DNA from: Clarkia xantiana subsp. parviflora
Taxonomy: Eukaryota > Streptophyta > Magnoliopsida > Myrtales > Onagraceae
DNA length: 64,000 bases
Assembly (NCBI GenBank): GCA_036873135.1
Contig: JAPTYO010000005.1
Coordinates: 8,286,166-8,350,165 of the forward strand
Direction: 5' to 3'
Shown: in pieces, positions 10,411-21,332 of the stretch
How the letters are laid out: the number at the start of each line of letters is the position of its first letter
Numbering within the stretch: the stretch's first letter is position 1
Notes under the pieces: generated by a model
The model's input: the letters and a program-made list of their open reading frames with translations, nothing else
Database searches by the model: none
What the model was told of the DNA's origin: nothing
Made by a program: the position numbers and the translations under genes

Positions 10411-10639
10411 ACAAAACAGGATGCGACAAACAGGTGGGACTGATCACCCCATCATGGCAGAAGACCTCTTGATAGATGACAACTCCACAAATCAACAAAG
10501 TATGAACAACCAATCACAGAATCATACTTCATGAAGACTTATTCCTTAAGTGGGCAGCTTCATGTACTTTAAAAGTATGTATACTCACTCAAGGGTTCAT
10601 ACTCCGTGAAGACGTATTCCTTGTTAGGATAACTTCACG

Positions 10640-11640
10640 TATATACGCTAGCAGGAGCGCACCCCTGTCAGGAAAACTCGCCAAACATACAAGTAGAGTC
10701 TTGTACAACGTTATCTTACTAGCGAGCACATAACGGAATAAAACACACCAAACGCAGCAAGTAGTGTCTTGCCACAACGTCGCCTTGGAGTGGACCAAGA
10801 GACGGTAAAAACTACAAGTCGCTTCAACGCAGTCTTGTGCAACCCTTCTGGACTAACCATGGAGAGGTGCAGTAGCATCGCAAGGAAAGTACTGGAATAG
10901 CCACGGAAAACCTTGCAACAACGTCAGGCAGGGTGTGCCCAAACTGACGGATGGAAAAACGCATAGCATAGAGCAAGTAGCGTCTTGCCACAACTTCGCC
11001 TTGAAATGGTTCAAGAGACGGTAAAAACTACAAGGCGTGATCATACGACCTTTGTCCCGCCCCTTGGATTAACTAAGTTGAGGCGTAGTAGCATCACAGG
11101 GTAAGTACTGGGTTAGCGACGGAAAACCTTGTAACAACGTCACGCGGGATGTGCCCAAATTGACGGATGGAAAAACGCACCAAATATAACAAGTTGCGTC
11201 TTGTCACAACGTCGCCTTAGAATAGAACTAAGAGATGGTATATACTAACGTCTTGCCTCCTCAAGACGACTCTCCTACATGTCAAGTGCCAGTGCCAAGT
11301 GCTCGCGCCGAGTACATTACTACTTAGAACGCTACAAGTACCTAGTGTACGCATCCTGCCATGCATTGGAATCTAACCAAGAGGGGCGCTCATAACACTC
11401 AACAATGCGCGACATACAGTCACAACTACGGACATCATGTTCATCATCTAAGGATATCTATCCTATCATCCAAGTCCAAAGCATACGGACAACATAGATA
11501 ACACAAGGTATGAAATACTACTAACAAGTTATCATGCATTCTACTGTGATCAAAGCAGGTCTAGACGACGTAGTTCAAAACAAGCAGAACACAAACAAAA
11601 TTTCTAGGGACAACTCCCAAACCAACATCAACCCAAATAC
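10640..11640. other. non-coding internal region of element D with diverged repeats
   Basis: Repeats of GTCTTG(C/T)(C/A)ACAACGTCGCCTT and GAGACGGTAAAAACTACAAG occur near 10690, 10780, 10990 and 11200. The same blocks appear in reverse complement at 21800-22270 and 63330-63660. I see no coding sequence. Confidence 0.6.
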
Positions 11641-11684
11641 GGGAGGCATATGGCAAATATAAAAATTCAACATGCTCAAAATAA

Positions 11685-14010
11685 TCAACCTGACGCCACT
11701 CGAGGAGTACCGTCATCTCCAGCAGGCTTAGGAATAACTGCCATCATCTCGACGGCAGGATCAAAGTCGTCGTCATCCCCAAACATCATATCAAAGTTAG
11801 CCATCTCAAGCTCTAGACGGCGTAAATCAGCAACACGCTCAATAGCGGATGTTGCGTAAGGACCCAACTTGTCGAAAGGAAAGTCGGGATCAAGTAGACG
11901 TACCCTGCGAACATAGTCCGCAGCAAACTCATGAATCAACGACTCAGAATTTGCCTTAGCAGCAGAAGTAACAACGGCAGTAAAGGCCAATGTAGTAGGA
12001 TACTTGACAAGTCCTTCTGCGATCCCAGCCTTACGCCCCTCCTCGCGTGCGGCACAAAGCGCGGCTTCATGCGCGCTATCATTCTTCGCTATCTGTTTCT
12101 TGATAGCGCGATCTTAGCCTCAAGATGATCAGCATGGGCACAGCATGATTCATATTTCGCATCGAAGTCAGCAGTCTTCGAAAGCAGGCTCTGAGTTTTC
12201 TCCTTGAGAATCGCAAGCTCGCGGGAGGCAACACCACGTTTCTCGACGGCAGCTTTCCTTTCACGCATGAGATCTAGTGCAAAGGATGACATGTTCACCA
12301 TGTTCGCAACAGCCTAAAAAAGAATACCCAACAAGTTAAGACAGTCACAGCAATGCATTCACGCACAACCAGATAATCAGAAAAAATAGTGTCGTCACTT
12401 ACCGGGGCAAACCCAGATAGGGAACCCTCAACATACTGTCGCGTCTCCTCATCTGTGGAAGGCGCAAGGCGTCGATCGCCTGGAGAAATACACCTCTGCA
12501 GCACGCGTACCCCAACCTCTGGAGTACTAAGCTTCGAACATTTGGGAAATCGAAGACCCCCAATAGAAAAGGGCACCCAATCATCATCGGATAGGTCGCC
12601 CTCCAGTGGACGAACCAAGTCATCACGCTTAAGTGATGACAGCGCTGCAACTAAAACATTAAAGAAATATAAGAGACATAAGCAGAAAAATACAAGGAAA
12701 GATAACAATGTGCACAATACAAACCCCGGCGCGAAGGACACTCCTCCGCGGGACGCTCCTTCGAGTAGGCGGCAGAAGGCGCCACCGTGCGATCTTCAAC
12801 TCCTTTCCCTTTATCGCGAGAAGGAGTCGGGACAATCGCACTCGGCTTGGAGCGCTTGGGATCACTCGAAGGACGCGGCCTAGCTGCAGACCTCTTGACA
12901 GGAGCGATAAAATCGGGTGCCGCGACAACGCGCTCGGTCACGGGCGCGGAGCGACCTGCAAACAAGAAGAAATATGAGGAAAACAATTCGAAAAATCAAT
13001 AAAGTTGACAGAAAAAATAAGTAAACATCTTACCAGTAAGTCCCTTGCTGCGACTATGCTTGGAAGTAGCGGGGGCAGAAGAAGGGACAGTCCTTCCAAC
13101 AGGAGGAACATCGCGCACAGCCACTGTCTGCAAAGTTGACCTTTTTCCATCAAACCAGCCTACATCACAACATAATGAAATTTATAAAGATCCTCAGCAT
13201 ACCAAAGTCTCAGAAGGAAGCGTTTGAATCTGGGCATCAAGCAATTCTTGATCCGACGCGCGCGCTTGCTGACATCGATAGATGCGCGCTATAGTCGCCT
13301 TGTTCGTTGACGAAAGCTCGGAAAAGGCAGGGGCAGGATCAGCAACCTTAACCTCCTCAGTATCCCAAGTAATGTTTTCATAACACACGAAGAAGTAGTG
13401 ATGTCGCCAATGTGTATCAGATCGGTCAGTCTCTGCCGCCAGTCGATGAGTACGATTCCACTCCGCGTCCCCAAGTCCAAGTTGCTCAAATCTTTTGTCA
13501 CGTAGGCAAGGCCAACGTATCTTCACGCTACACAACCCTGTCTTGTCTGGACATAAAAGTTGGTAGAAGCAGCGGAAGAGAGTAGTCGAGTAAGGCCACG
13601 ATTGTTGGTGAAATAACACCCGAAAACAAGTCCATACACGAATGCCCGTGGGTGTAAGATCCAGATGGGAAAATCCGATAGAAGAGACACAAATCAACTA
13701 AGTCGGGGCAGTAGGGAAATCGTAAACGCTCCCTAACCTGTGAAGAATACACAACGGTCAAGTCACCTGGAGGGATAGTAGCTTCACCCTTAGTGACATC
13801 GGGCAACACGTCGCGAGGAAACACACCCTCAAAAATCAGGTCAAGTCCAGAAGTAGATGCGTCCAGTATAAACTTCTCTTTCTCCATCCTGTTCGAGAGA
13901 TATCTTATTTTTACCCCAGTTCCTTTCGCCGCTTCCGGCGTGACAGGAGTCTCGATAACAGCCTCGGCTTCCACACTTAGTGTTTTGTCCAGTAGAGAAA
14001 TCATGTCGGC
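11685..14010 (-). pseudogene. antisense accessory gene of element D: Transposase_28-like domain plus coiled coil
   Basis: Minus strand, about 14004 to 11685. The first part has LRFPYCPDLVDLCLFYR and LDLTPTGIRVWTCFRVLFH, the pattern of the plant Transposase_28 (PF04195, gypsy-type) group. A basic Ser/Pro-rich middle and a charged coiled coil (12089-12301) follow, then an acidic C-terminus ending at 11685. GT-AG introns are visible at 12956-13033 (78 bases), 12651-12724 (74) and 12314-12402 (89); a fourth at 13160-13202 is only 43 bases. A frameshift near 13670 separates two conserved pieces, so the copy is broken. It is antisense to the element. Additional ORFs of this kind are known in Tat-lineage elements, but their function is unknown. 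Domain naming is from memory of the family. Confidence 0.7.
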
Positions 14011-14329
14011 ATCCGACTCACTACTATCACCGGAACATAAAGCAGCCTACGGAGTAGGAATGAAAGACTTACTCATGATAACAACCTCGTCGAAGGAATC
14101 ACTGCAACCGAAACCACATGCAACCTGAAAAAGCAACCTACAATCAACACAACGTTCGTTAGTTTACAAGCGACGAACACTCTACTCGTAACAATCACCG
14201 TGACAACATACACCTTATGTCTACATCCAGCCTATGGATACAACGTACATAGCAATGGATGGAGAAAAGATTCTAGGTATGGGGGCAAGTGCGCACATAC
14301 TAGCGCGCACATACAAGCACGCGCGTACA

Positions 14330-14580
14330 ACTGTCGACATACAACGAGATGTCGGCTATCAGGAATATTTTCTAAAGTGTTCAAACCATAGCAGCTGTGA
14401 GCATACAACGGGATGCCACCTTATATTTTCTAAGTGTTCAAACCATATCAGCTGTGAGCATACAACGAGATGCCGGCTGTCAGGAATATTTTTTAAGTGT
14501 TCCAACAATATCAGCTGTGAGCATACAACGGGATGCCGACTGTCAGAAATATTTTCTAAGTGTTCCACCATGTCAGCAAT
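14330..14580 (+). repeat. tandem repeat of about 60 bases with the AATATTTTCTAAGTG core
   Basis: Units contain AATATTTTCTAA(A)GTGTTC, then AACCATATCAGCTGTGAGCA and TACAACGGGATGCC. Copies start near 14366, 14426, 14486 and 14550. The core matches the arrays in E and C although the spacer differs. Confidence 0.8.
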
Positions 14581-14800
14581 CAACAACCATCAACGCGCGG
14601 CAAGTTAACGACAATCAACAACCGTCAACGTGTGACAAGTTGTTGATAATCAACAACCGTCAACACGCGACAAGTTGATGATAATCAACAACCGTCAACG
14701 CGCGACAAGTTGATGACAATCAACAACCTTCAACGAGCGACAAGTTGATGGCAATCAACAACCGTCAACATACAACAAGTTGACGTCAGTCAATAGTTGT
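14570..14800 (+). repeat. tandem repeat of about 36-40 bases, AATCAACAACCGTCAACG type
   Basis: AATCAACAACC(A/G)TCAAC recurs near 14578, 14613, 14651, 14688, 14718 and 14755, each followed by a GCGACAAGTTGATGA-like block. Confidence 0.8.
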
Positions 14801-15269
14801 CGACATACAACAAGATGTTAACTATCAATGAATATATTGTAAGTATTCTCCTATGACGGCAGTCAACGACAATCATGGTAACAAGCATTAAATATCTCAA
14901 AAATATTTTCTAAGTGGTTTATCATGATTGCAGACAACATATGAGCTCAATGAACAAGAATAAATATAACGACAGACAATTATGTCCGGACACCGGCTAA
15001 CAATCAACATTGAGCATTCCAAACATCACTCAAGCCATAGTGCAACGTGTTGACAACAATCACAAAGCATAAGAGAAGTTTAACAACTTATCTCTATTGT
15101 TCCAAAATTTCCAGCACTTAGCCAAAATTTTGGCAGATTTGTGGTAACCTCTTGTAGGAATTTTATCAAACACCTTGTGGGCATACTAGAGTAATCAATT
15201 TCAAGAGACAATCAAGATCCAATTGAGCCTAAATAAGGTTGCGAATGTTTTAGCCATACCCGGAATTGG

Positions 15270-15540
15270 ACTCACCCCCGTGAGACGACGCTAAAAAGCT
15301 GCCCGCCGCCGCCAAAGTCGCCCGCCACCGTCACGCGCCGTCACCGGTGTCACGCGCCGCCGTGCTTCGCCGCGCAGTGGCCTCCTCCTCCTGCCGGAAA
15401 TCTCGCCGGTGGTGATGGTTTGATGGCTGCCCGGAAATTGTTTGGTCTTCAAATATTTGGCCTCCAAATTTGTCACTTCTAAGTTTTCTTCTTCTTCAAG
15501 AAAGGAGAGAACACTAAAAGCTACTAATGGCGTAGGATTA
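15270..15540 (-). other. putative first exon and splice donor of the antisense transcript in element D
   Basis: On the minus strand a CT-rich stretch and a GAAGAAGAAGAAAACTT block precede a GC-rich segment (about 15470-15285) ending in GGGG|GTGAGTCCAA, a good plant donor. Element C has the matching arrangement on the plus strand at 59150-59425 with the same GGTGAGTCCAA. In both it lies upstream, in accessory-gene orientation, of the minisatellites and the accessory gene. An open frame at 15291-15476 (61 aa, Arg-rich) has no known domain. That this is a promoter and exon is inference. Confidence 0.4.
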
Positions 15541-15559
15541 ACTAATGGATATTCTCTCT

Positions 15560-16110
15560 CCTATATCTATCCATCATTATCTATGGGTACATCCTAAATC
15601 TTTAATTATTTATTACTAAGTCTTCAAATAGCATGTTTACATGTCGTCATCTCCGTATTTCAACACTTAGAATTTTCTAAGTATGCTATGACTATATGCT
15701 ATGCACACATGATTTAGTACGCACATGACATAACGCGCACATGACTTAAACACGCGTTATATCATTTTAAGTGCATGATTCATGTCTTTTATTATTATCA
15801 CATGATTACTTGCATGATTTAGTTATCAATCGTCTATTCATAACTTTCACATTCATATTGACATCACTTTTTTGTTGACGTCATATATCATGTTCGCATG
15901 CTTCCATGAGGATTATCGCATAAGTTCATAAACACGTGCGCATTGTTTATTGTTCACAGTTATATGTATATTTTTGGTTGCGCTAATCATGTCGACAGTT
16001 AACATACCTCCCGACAAAAATTAAAGTGGAGTGAAATCGAAGCCATCGCGCTCAATTGTAAAACAAGCCACCCTTGAGGTCAGCTCCGAACCTAAATTAG
16101 GATTATATCC
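15560..16110. other. 3' non-coding region of element D
   Basis: AT-rich sequence with ACATGA-type motifs. I see no gene. It corresponds to 44800-45260 of element C and 8900-9250 of E. Confidence 0.5.
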
Positions 16111-16122
16111 TATCTTAAAATA

Positions 16123-16164
16123 GAGTCAAGTATGGTTTGAACCGTTACTTGACTCGGGGTCAAG
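16123..16164 (+). promoter_or_regulatory. stem-loop and degraded polypurine tract of element D
   Basis: GAGTCAAG (16123-16130) pairs with CTTGACTC (16148-16155), followed by GGGGTCAAG and the LTR. The purine run is interrupted here (GGGGTCAAG against GGGGGAAAG in E). Confidence 0.6.
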
Positions 16165-16802
16165 TGTTGGATATCTGCCCAATTCGGGTTCGTATTTACA
16201 TTCAGGACTTCGCAAACACGTCGAAAACCACAAACGGGTCCGAAAAACAAACACCCGAGGAACAACCGGAGGTCCGGACCGTTAACGGGTACCGCGCGCA
16301 TCCTTTTTTATCGTCCGAACACTGAGTAAAAGAGTTCTCCTAGGCCAAACTTAAACAAACCAGACGACGGTTCTTACTTTCCATTAAACCGGCGTCGAAC
16401 CGCACAAAAACCGGGTTCGGTTCTAAGGTAGGCTATAAATAGGAGACCTTGGCCACCTATTTTAGGACATTCTCTCATTCATTCTCAAGGGATTTGGCCT
16501 AGAAACTCTGACTTCTCTCTAGGATTTTCTCTCTCTAGACTCTCATTTAAGCATCAGAGAGGGCTCAACCAGCACCACCCCCGCTCTCCGTGCTGGTTAT
16601 CGTCCCGTGTGCAGGTGTTATCGCGCGAAGTAGATAAGCTTACCTTGCCGACAAGCTTGCACAGCCGTCTACCGGCAGCCGTCAACCGCGTACCGGTCAA
16701 CGGCCCCTTGCCGTCATCAAACAATCCACTTCCGACAACCGACGTGTCCCCATACCCGAAGCGCCGAAGAGTCCGACTACCCGGTTAGATTTGGACGCAA
16801 CA
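16165..16802 (+). repeat. 3' LTR of element D (638 bases)
   Basis: Starts TGTTGGATATCTGCCC and ends GACGCAACA. It has a TATA box at 16434-16441 and the conserved TCTCTCTAG and CATCAGAGAGGGCTC blocks. Confidence 0.85.
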
Positions 16803-17249
16803 AGATGTATGTATAAATTTTTATGCTAATCTTGAAAACTTTAAATTGAAGAACATAGTTATACTAAATGCATTGCCATAAGTATATCAAAAGCTGAGTC
16901 AATTATTTTTTACAGGCTCTGCCAATTATATATAGGTTTATTATTGGTGATACAAAATAGGTACAGTTGATGTTATATTCTTATGAAAATAGTGGACGAA
17001 CCAGTGTTATCAGAACCGGATCGGACCGGCAGTTCGACCGGATTCAAACCGGAAACGGTGCCTCCAACGGTCCTGTTCGAACAAATCTGGATGATGTCAG
17101 CGAATTTGGTTTGTTATCCGGTTTTTGACGATTCGGCTAGTTCTGATCGGACCGGCCGATTCACCGGTTCGCCGGTTCTGGAATCCTGAACTTTCTGGAA
17201 TTAGAGCTATCTGTATCAGAGCCAGCCAACCGTGGAGAAAGTTGAGCGA

Positions 17250-17481
17250 ATGGATTTTGTAGCAACTGTTTACATTTATCTCATGCACAAGGTCCCTGGG
17301 CTTCACCAACCTCTTCTCAACCACTACCTCCCACATGGAGCTCTTGAAGTCCTCTAGTGGATTCTCCGAACGCTTCACCATTGCCACCGTCTCTGCCGGG
17401 TTCTGGACAACCTTGGACGACGGTTGTTTCCGGTCTGTCGAGCCTCGTGACCTTTCAGTGGATGTCGTCGATGACCACTCT
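17250..17481 (-). pseudogene. OVATE family protein fragment, inverted copy
   Basis: The minus strand from about 17481 encodes a Ser/Thr-rich stretch and then AETVAMVKRSENPLEDFKSS, MWEVVVEKRL and DLVHEI. This is the first half of an OVATE domain (pattern V.K.S.DP..DF..SM..MI.EK), the repressor-type domain of plant OFPs. The 5' part of the gene is missing because a family A LTR starts at 17491. After DLVHEI the frame departs from the family. It cannot make a complete OFP. Confidence 0.7.
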
Positions 17482-17490
17482 TCTGAGAAG

Positions 17491-18128
17491 TGATGAATAT
17501 CTTCCCAATTCGGGTTCGTATTTACGTTCCGGACTTCATAAACACGTCAAAATTACTTAAACGGATCAAAACACGTTCCGAGGGTCAAAACGGTCCGGAC
17601 GCGCGACACACACGTCCGGATTTCCTTAGGCAATCCGGAGGGGTCTGGATTGCCATAGGCGACCCCGATCACGCCGGGATTTCCCAAATCCGACGTGATC
17701 CGAGTCGTCGTCTGCAGGATACGTGCTCCATTTGTGTTCTTACACCAAGTTTGAGTTTTCCAATAGCCAACCTTGATCAAACCAGATGACGGTTCACACT
17801 TTCCTTTAAACCGGCGTCGAACCGCACAAAAACTGGGATCGGTTCTAAGGTTGCCTACAAAAGGATCCTAGGCCACCCATTTTATTCGGCATCTTCACTT
17901 GAGATTGGCACAGGAGCTCTGACTTCTCTCTAGCTTTCTCTCTCTAGAATTCTTATTTAAGCATCGGAGAGGGCTCAACTAGCACCACCCCCTCTCCGTG
18001 CTAATTACCGCCCTTTGTGCAGGTTCGGACAGCGAGCGCGAAGTAAGGAGCGCGAGTAGAAGGACCTAACACGACGATCAACCCGAAAATTCGACAGTCT
18101 GTTACATAGAGCGGGTCTGGACGAAACA
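17491..18128 (+). repeat. 5' LTR of element H (family A, 638 bases)
   Basis: Starts TGATGAATATCTTCCC and ends GACGAAACA, followed by TTTGGCGTCGTC, the family A primer-binding site. Its inverted partner is 26473-27111 (639 bases). Confidence 0.87.
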
Positions 18129-18145
18129 TTTGGCGTCGTCTGCAA
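18129..18145 (+). other. primer-binding site of element H
   Basis: TTTGGCGTCGTCTGCAA lies directly after the LTR. Element G has the same TTTGGCGTCGTC and B has CTTGGCGTCGTC; F and I have TTGGCGCCGTCTG. Confidence 0.6.
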
Positions 18146-18208
18146 TATTCGAACAAGAAGCTATACTGCACTACAAGCTATTACGAGCAATCACCCTCCT
18201 CCTGATAA

Positions 18209-19050
18209 TGTCAACCCGTAGGAAAAGAAGAAAGGCCCAGTGCGTACGAAGAAGACAACTGTCAAGCAGACAAGTAAGCAGACGCCAACGAAGAGTCAGC
18301 CTGGACCTTCTCACATCCCCGAGGCTACCTCGACTGCTTCTTCCATGCTCGCAAGAAGCATGCCTTCCACACAGCACGAGCAAGGAGTGCGCAACGCAGT
18401 GCACAACACACCTCCGCCAGGGTTTGAGCACAGAACAAATGCAAGTCAACAGTTCCCCTATGGGATGCCTGTAGATGAGACACAACAACAAGGAAGAGGT
18501 GCAAATCCAGCACCAGCAGTCACTCCTGCCATGATGGCTGCACTTGAAGAATTGCTAGCTTTCAGAGAAACTTTGAGAAACCAAGGATATGCACCACCTT
18601 CTCCCCCACCGCCTCCAGTCAATGGACAGGCTATTCCAGCAAACGCAATGTCACTCGACACTACCCCCCAAGAGAACCCATTCCAAGCAGGAGAACAGTA
18701 TCTAGAAGGTATATACCAGTACCAACAGGAAAGGAAGGTACCAAGGCAAGAAATGACGCGCTCAGACACTCCTTATGTAAGAGCGCATGGTTAGGAAGAG
18801 TCATGGAGGCAGCCTCCGCCTCCACGCTCACAGCAGTACTACAAGGAAAGTTCCTACCGAGCAACAAGTCAAGAACATGCTGGGATATACCGCAGCACTG
18901 GGTGGAGAAGGCCAGTGGTCAATGATGACGTTCCAATAACGGGACTCACTACAAAGGTTCTGGAAGCCATAATCGAACAAAAGATGAAGCAATCTAAGAT
19001 GAAAGGCATGCATGCGTTGGCTGAGAACGCGTCTCACCCTTTCATAGACG
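18209..19050 (+). pseudogene. family A gag N-terminal part in element H, truncated
   Basis: An open stretch at 18240-18794 encodes a Pro/Gln-rich gag leader with PAMMAALEELLAFRETLRNQ and SPPPPPVNGQ. A TAG at 18792-18794 interrupts it, after which the same frame continues (PPPPRSQQYYKESS, LEAIIEQKMKQSKMKGMHAL) to about 19050. There the match to the gag of G ends and accessory-gene sequence begins. The gag core domain is lost. The most upstream ATG (18209) lies in another frame. Confidence 0.75.
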
Positions 19051-19052
19051 AC

Positions 19053-21332
19053 AGAGGTGACACAATATTTTTGTAACAACCGGATAAATGAGGAGCGGTA
19101 TATGTTGGGCGCATCTTCCTCCGGAATTTTTCCATACTTGGAAGATGTATTTCCTTTCGACGTTCTCCCAGGTGTTACCCAAGGTCAACCCACGGTACCT
19201 CATGATGACTTGTCCGCTGTTTACTTGGGGCAGATCCGGGAGGGCTTGCGCTTTCCTTATTGCCCAGACTTAGTTGATCTCTTCCGGTTTTACTAGATCT
19301 CACCTTTGGATCTTGCGCCTGCGGGACTTCGCGTTTGGACTTGTTTTAGAGTAATATTTCATCAGCATTTGTGGCATTATTCTACAGTTATCTTTCGTTG
19401 CTTCTACCAAATTCGCGTCCGGACGTAACAGGGTTGTATAGCATGAAGATGTGTTGGCCTTTTTTGCAAGAGAAGGGGTTCACGACACTTGGGCTTTGGA
19501 GACGCTGAGTGGGATGGTGATGTCAGGCTTGCTGCGAAGGCTGATCGTTCCGGTTATCACTGGCGACATCATTACTTCTTTATGGGTGATGTTGGCACTA
19601 CTTGGGATACCACACATATTATGGAGGCTGATCCTGCCCCCACTTTTTCTGAACTCTCTTCCGCGGATAAGAAGGTCTTGAAGCACATATATCAATGTCA
19701 GTAGGCTCGCACTTATCAGTGTCTGTTGCGTGCATCAGACCAGGAGTTGATTGATACAGGGATTCATGTGCTTTCTTCTGAGGATTCGGTATGCTAAAAG
19801 ACTTTATAACATCCTATTATGGTTTGATGTAGGTTGTTTTGATGGAAAGAGCTCGTCCTTGCAGACGGATCCTGCTCGTGTCATTTCTTCTGTTAGGAAG
19901 GCCGCGCCGTCTCCTACTCCTCCCACTCCTAAGGCTTCCGGACATGGCCGTGGCAAGGGATTGATGAGTAAGATATTTCTTTGTGATTTTCCTTTGTCTT
20001 ACTATTCTTCCATGTTGTTGTTCTTAACTTGTCTTTTTTTGCAGGTCGCTCGGCTTACGTGACCTAGCGTGTTGTTTCTGTTACGAACTCCAGCATACCT
20101 GCTAAGAGATCCGACGCGGCGACGCGTGCCTCGAGTGATCCCAAGCGTACGAAGGTTGGTGCGATAGGAAAAACTTCTTCCTGCGATAAAGGAAAGGAGT
20201 GGAAGGTCGCACAGAGGCGCCTTCTGCCCCCCGGTCGAGGGATCGACCCGCAGAGGAGCGTACCCCTCGCCGAGGTATGTATCACGTGCTTCTTTCTTTT
20301 GCTATCCTTGTGTTATTTTTCTTGTTGTTTTCATATCTCTATTGTTGTTTTCTTTACAGCACACTCTGCACTTGGACGTGTTGACTAGATTCATCCTCTG
20401 ATGTGCGACATTTCTGGGGATGATTGGACGCCCTTTGCTACTGGTGGTCCTCAATTTGCTTAGGATTCAAAACTTAGCACTCTAGAGGTGGACGAGCGAG
20501 TACTGCAAAAGTGTGTCCCTCCTGGCGATCGATATATTCGGCCGTCGAGTGATGAGGAGGTGCAAGCCTATGTTGAGAGTTCCTTGACTCTATTTTCTCC
20601 CGTGGGTATCAATTTTCTGTTTTTCATTATTTGTATGAATGCATGTATTGTTGTAACACGTTTCTACCATGTTTGTTGTTGCATTGTTTTCAAGCCGTTA
20701 CCGATATGGTGAACATGTTATCCTTCGTGATGGAGCTTACAAGCGAGAAACGAGCTGCAGTTGAAAATTGCGACTTCGTCCGTCGCGAGCTTACTCAATC
20801 CAAAGAGAAGGCGCGCACCCTTAGCTCGAAGGCCGCGAATTTCGAGGCTCGCTATAATTCTCGTCGGGCACGACTTGTCGAGCTTGAGGCAGAGATCGTC
20901 GCCCTCGAGATGAAAATCACGGAAGATGGTGATGCTCATGAGGTGGCGCCGCGTGCTGCACGTGAAGAGGGTTATAATGCTGGCAAGGCGGAAGGACTTG
21001 CTGAGTACTCGACTACTCCTGCCTTTGCTAGTGCGGTCGATGCTGCCGCCAATGTGAAGTCGGATAAGCTGATGGGAGAATTTGCAGAGGATTACATCCG
21101 ATAGGTGAGTATTCTTGCCCCCGACTTTCCTTTTGACAAGTTGGGTCCTTACGCGGATTATGCTGTTGAACATGTTGACGCTTTGCGCCGCTTGGCACTT
21201 GAGGAGGCCAATTATGAGATGTTATTTGGTGATGATGGTCGTATCAAACTTGTTATCGCCGCTGCTAAGATTATGGAGGTTTCACCCGAGCAAGATGTAG
21301 ATGACGACACCTCGCGAGTCGCGCCAGATTGA
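19053..21332 (+). pseudogene. antisense accessory gene in the centre of the inverted repeat (Transposase_28-like)
   Basis: Homologous to the accessory gene of D but on the plus strand. It starts inside the domain (RYMLGASSSG, LRFPYCPDLVDLFRFY), then a TAG, then PLDLAPAGLRVWTC. GT-AG introns lie at 19968-20044 (77 bases), 20275-20359 (85) and 20606-20694 (89); a doubtful short one is at 19789-19832 (44). The coiled coil (about 20715-20930) and acidic C-terminus (PDFPFDKLGPYADYAVEHVD, end at 21332) are well kept. Several nonsense codons disable it: after FRFY, after IRVRT and near 19704. Its 5' end was removed at the junction with gag at about 19051. Confidence 0.72.

Larger units (their letters stand above)
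10118..16802 (+). mobile_element. Family A element D, internally deleted, with antisense accessory gene
   Basis: From the shared LTR (9296-10117) the sequence goes straight into family A deep internal DNA; the first bases match the reverse complement of about 22800-22840 in element G. Primer-binding site, gag and pro are missing. A tandem array, the antisense accessory gene (11685-14010), minisatellites (14.3-14.8 kb), a GC-rich putative antisense first exon, the stem-loop/polypurine tract and a 638-base 3' LTR (16165-16802) follow in order. The right end abuts the OVATE-locus segment at 16803. Confidence 0.8.
16803..19050 (+). repeat. left arm of a 2.25-kb inverted repeat (OVATE remnant + LTR + gag)
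   Basis: This is the diverged reverse complement of 25551-27798. The match starts at AGATGTATGTATAAATTTTTATG directly after the LTR of D and ends inside gag at TTTCATAGACGA. It spans OVATE-locus DNA, the complete family A LTR and the gag N-terminus. By eye, identity is about 90 percent. Confidence 0.88.

Noticed and set aside
12389..12883. 164-aa plus-strand frame in element D
   Set aside because: It runs across introns and exons of the minus-strand accessory gene and has no domain; a shadow.
13160..13202. 43-base intron between the domain exon and the middle exon of the accessory gene
   Set aside because: The borders (GTATGC...GTAG) are shared with the G/H copy (44 bases), but this is shorter than plant introns usually are, so I kept it only as doubtful.
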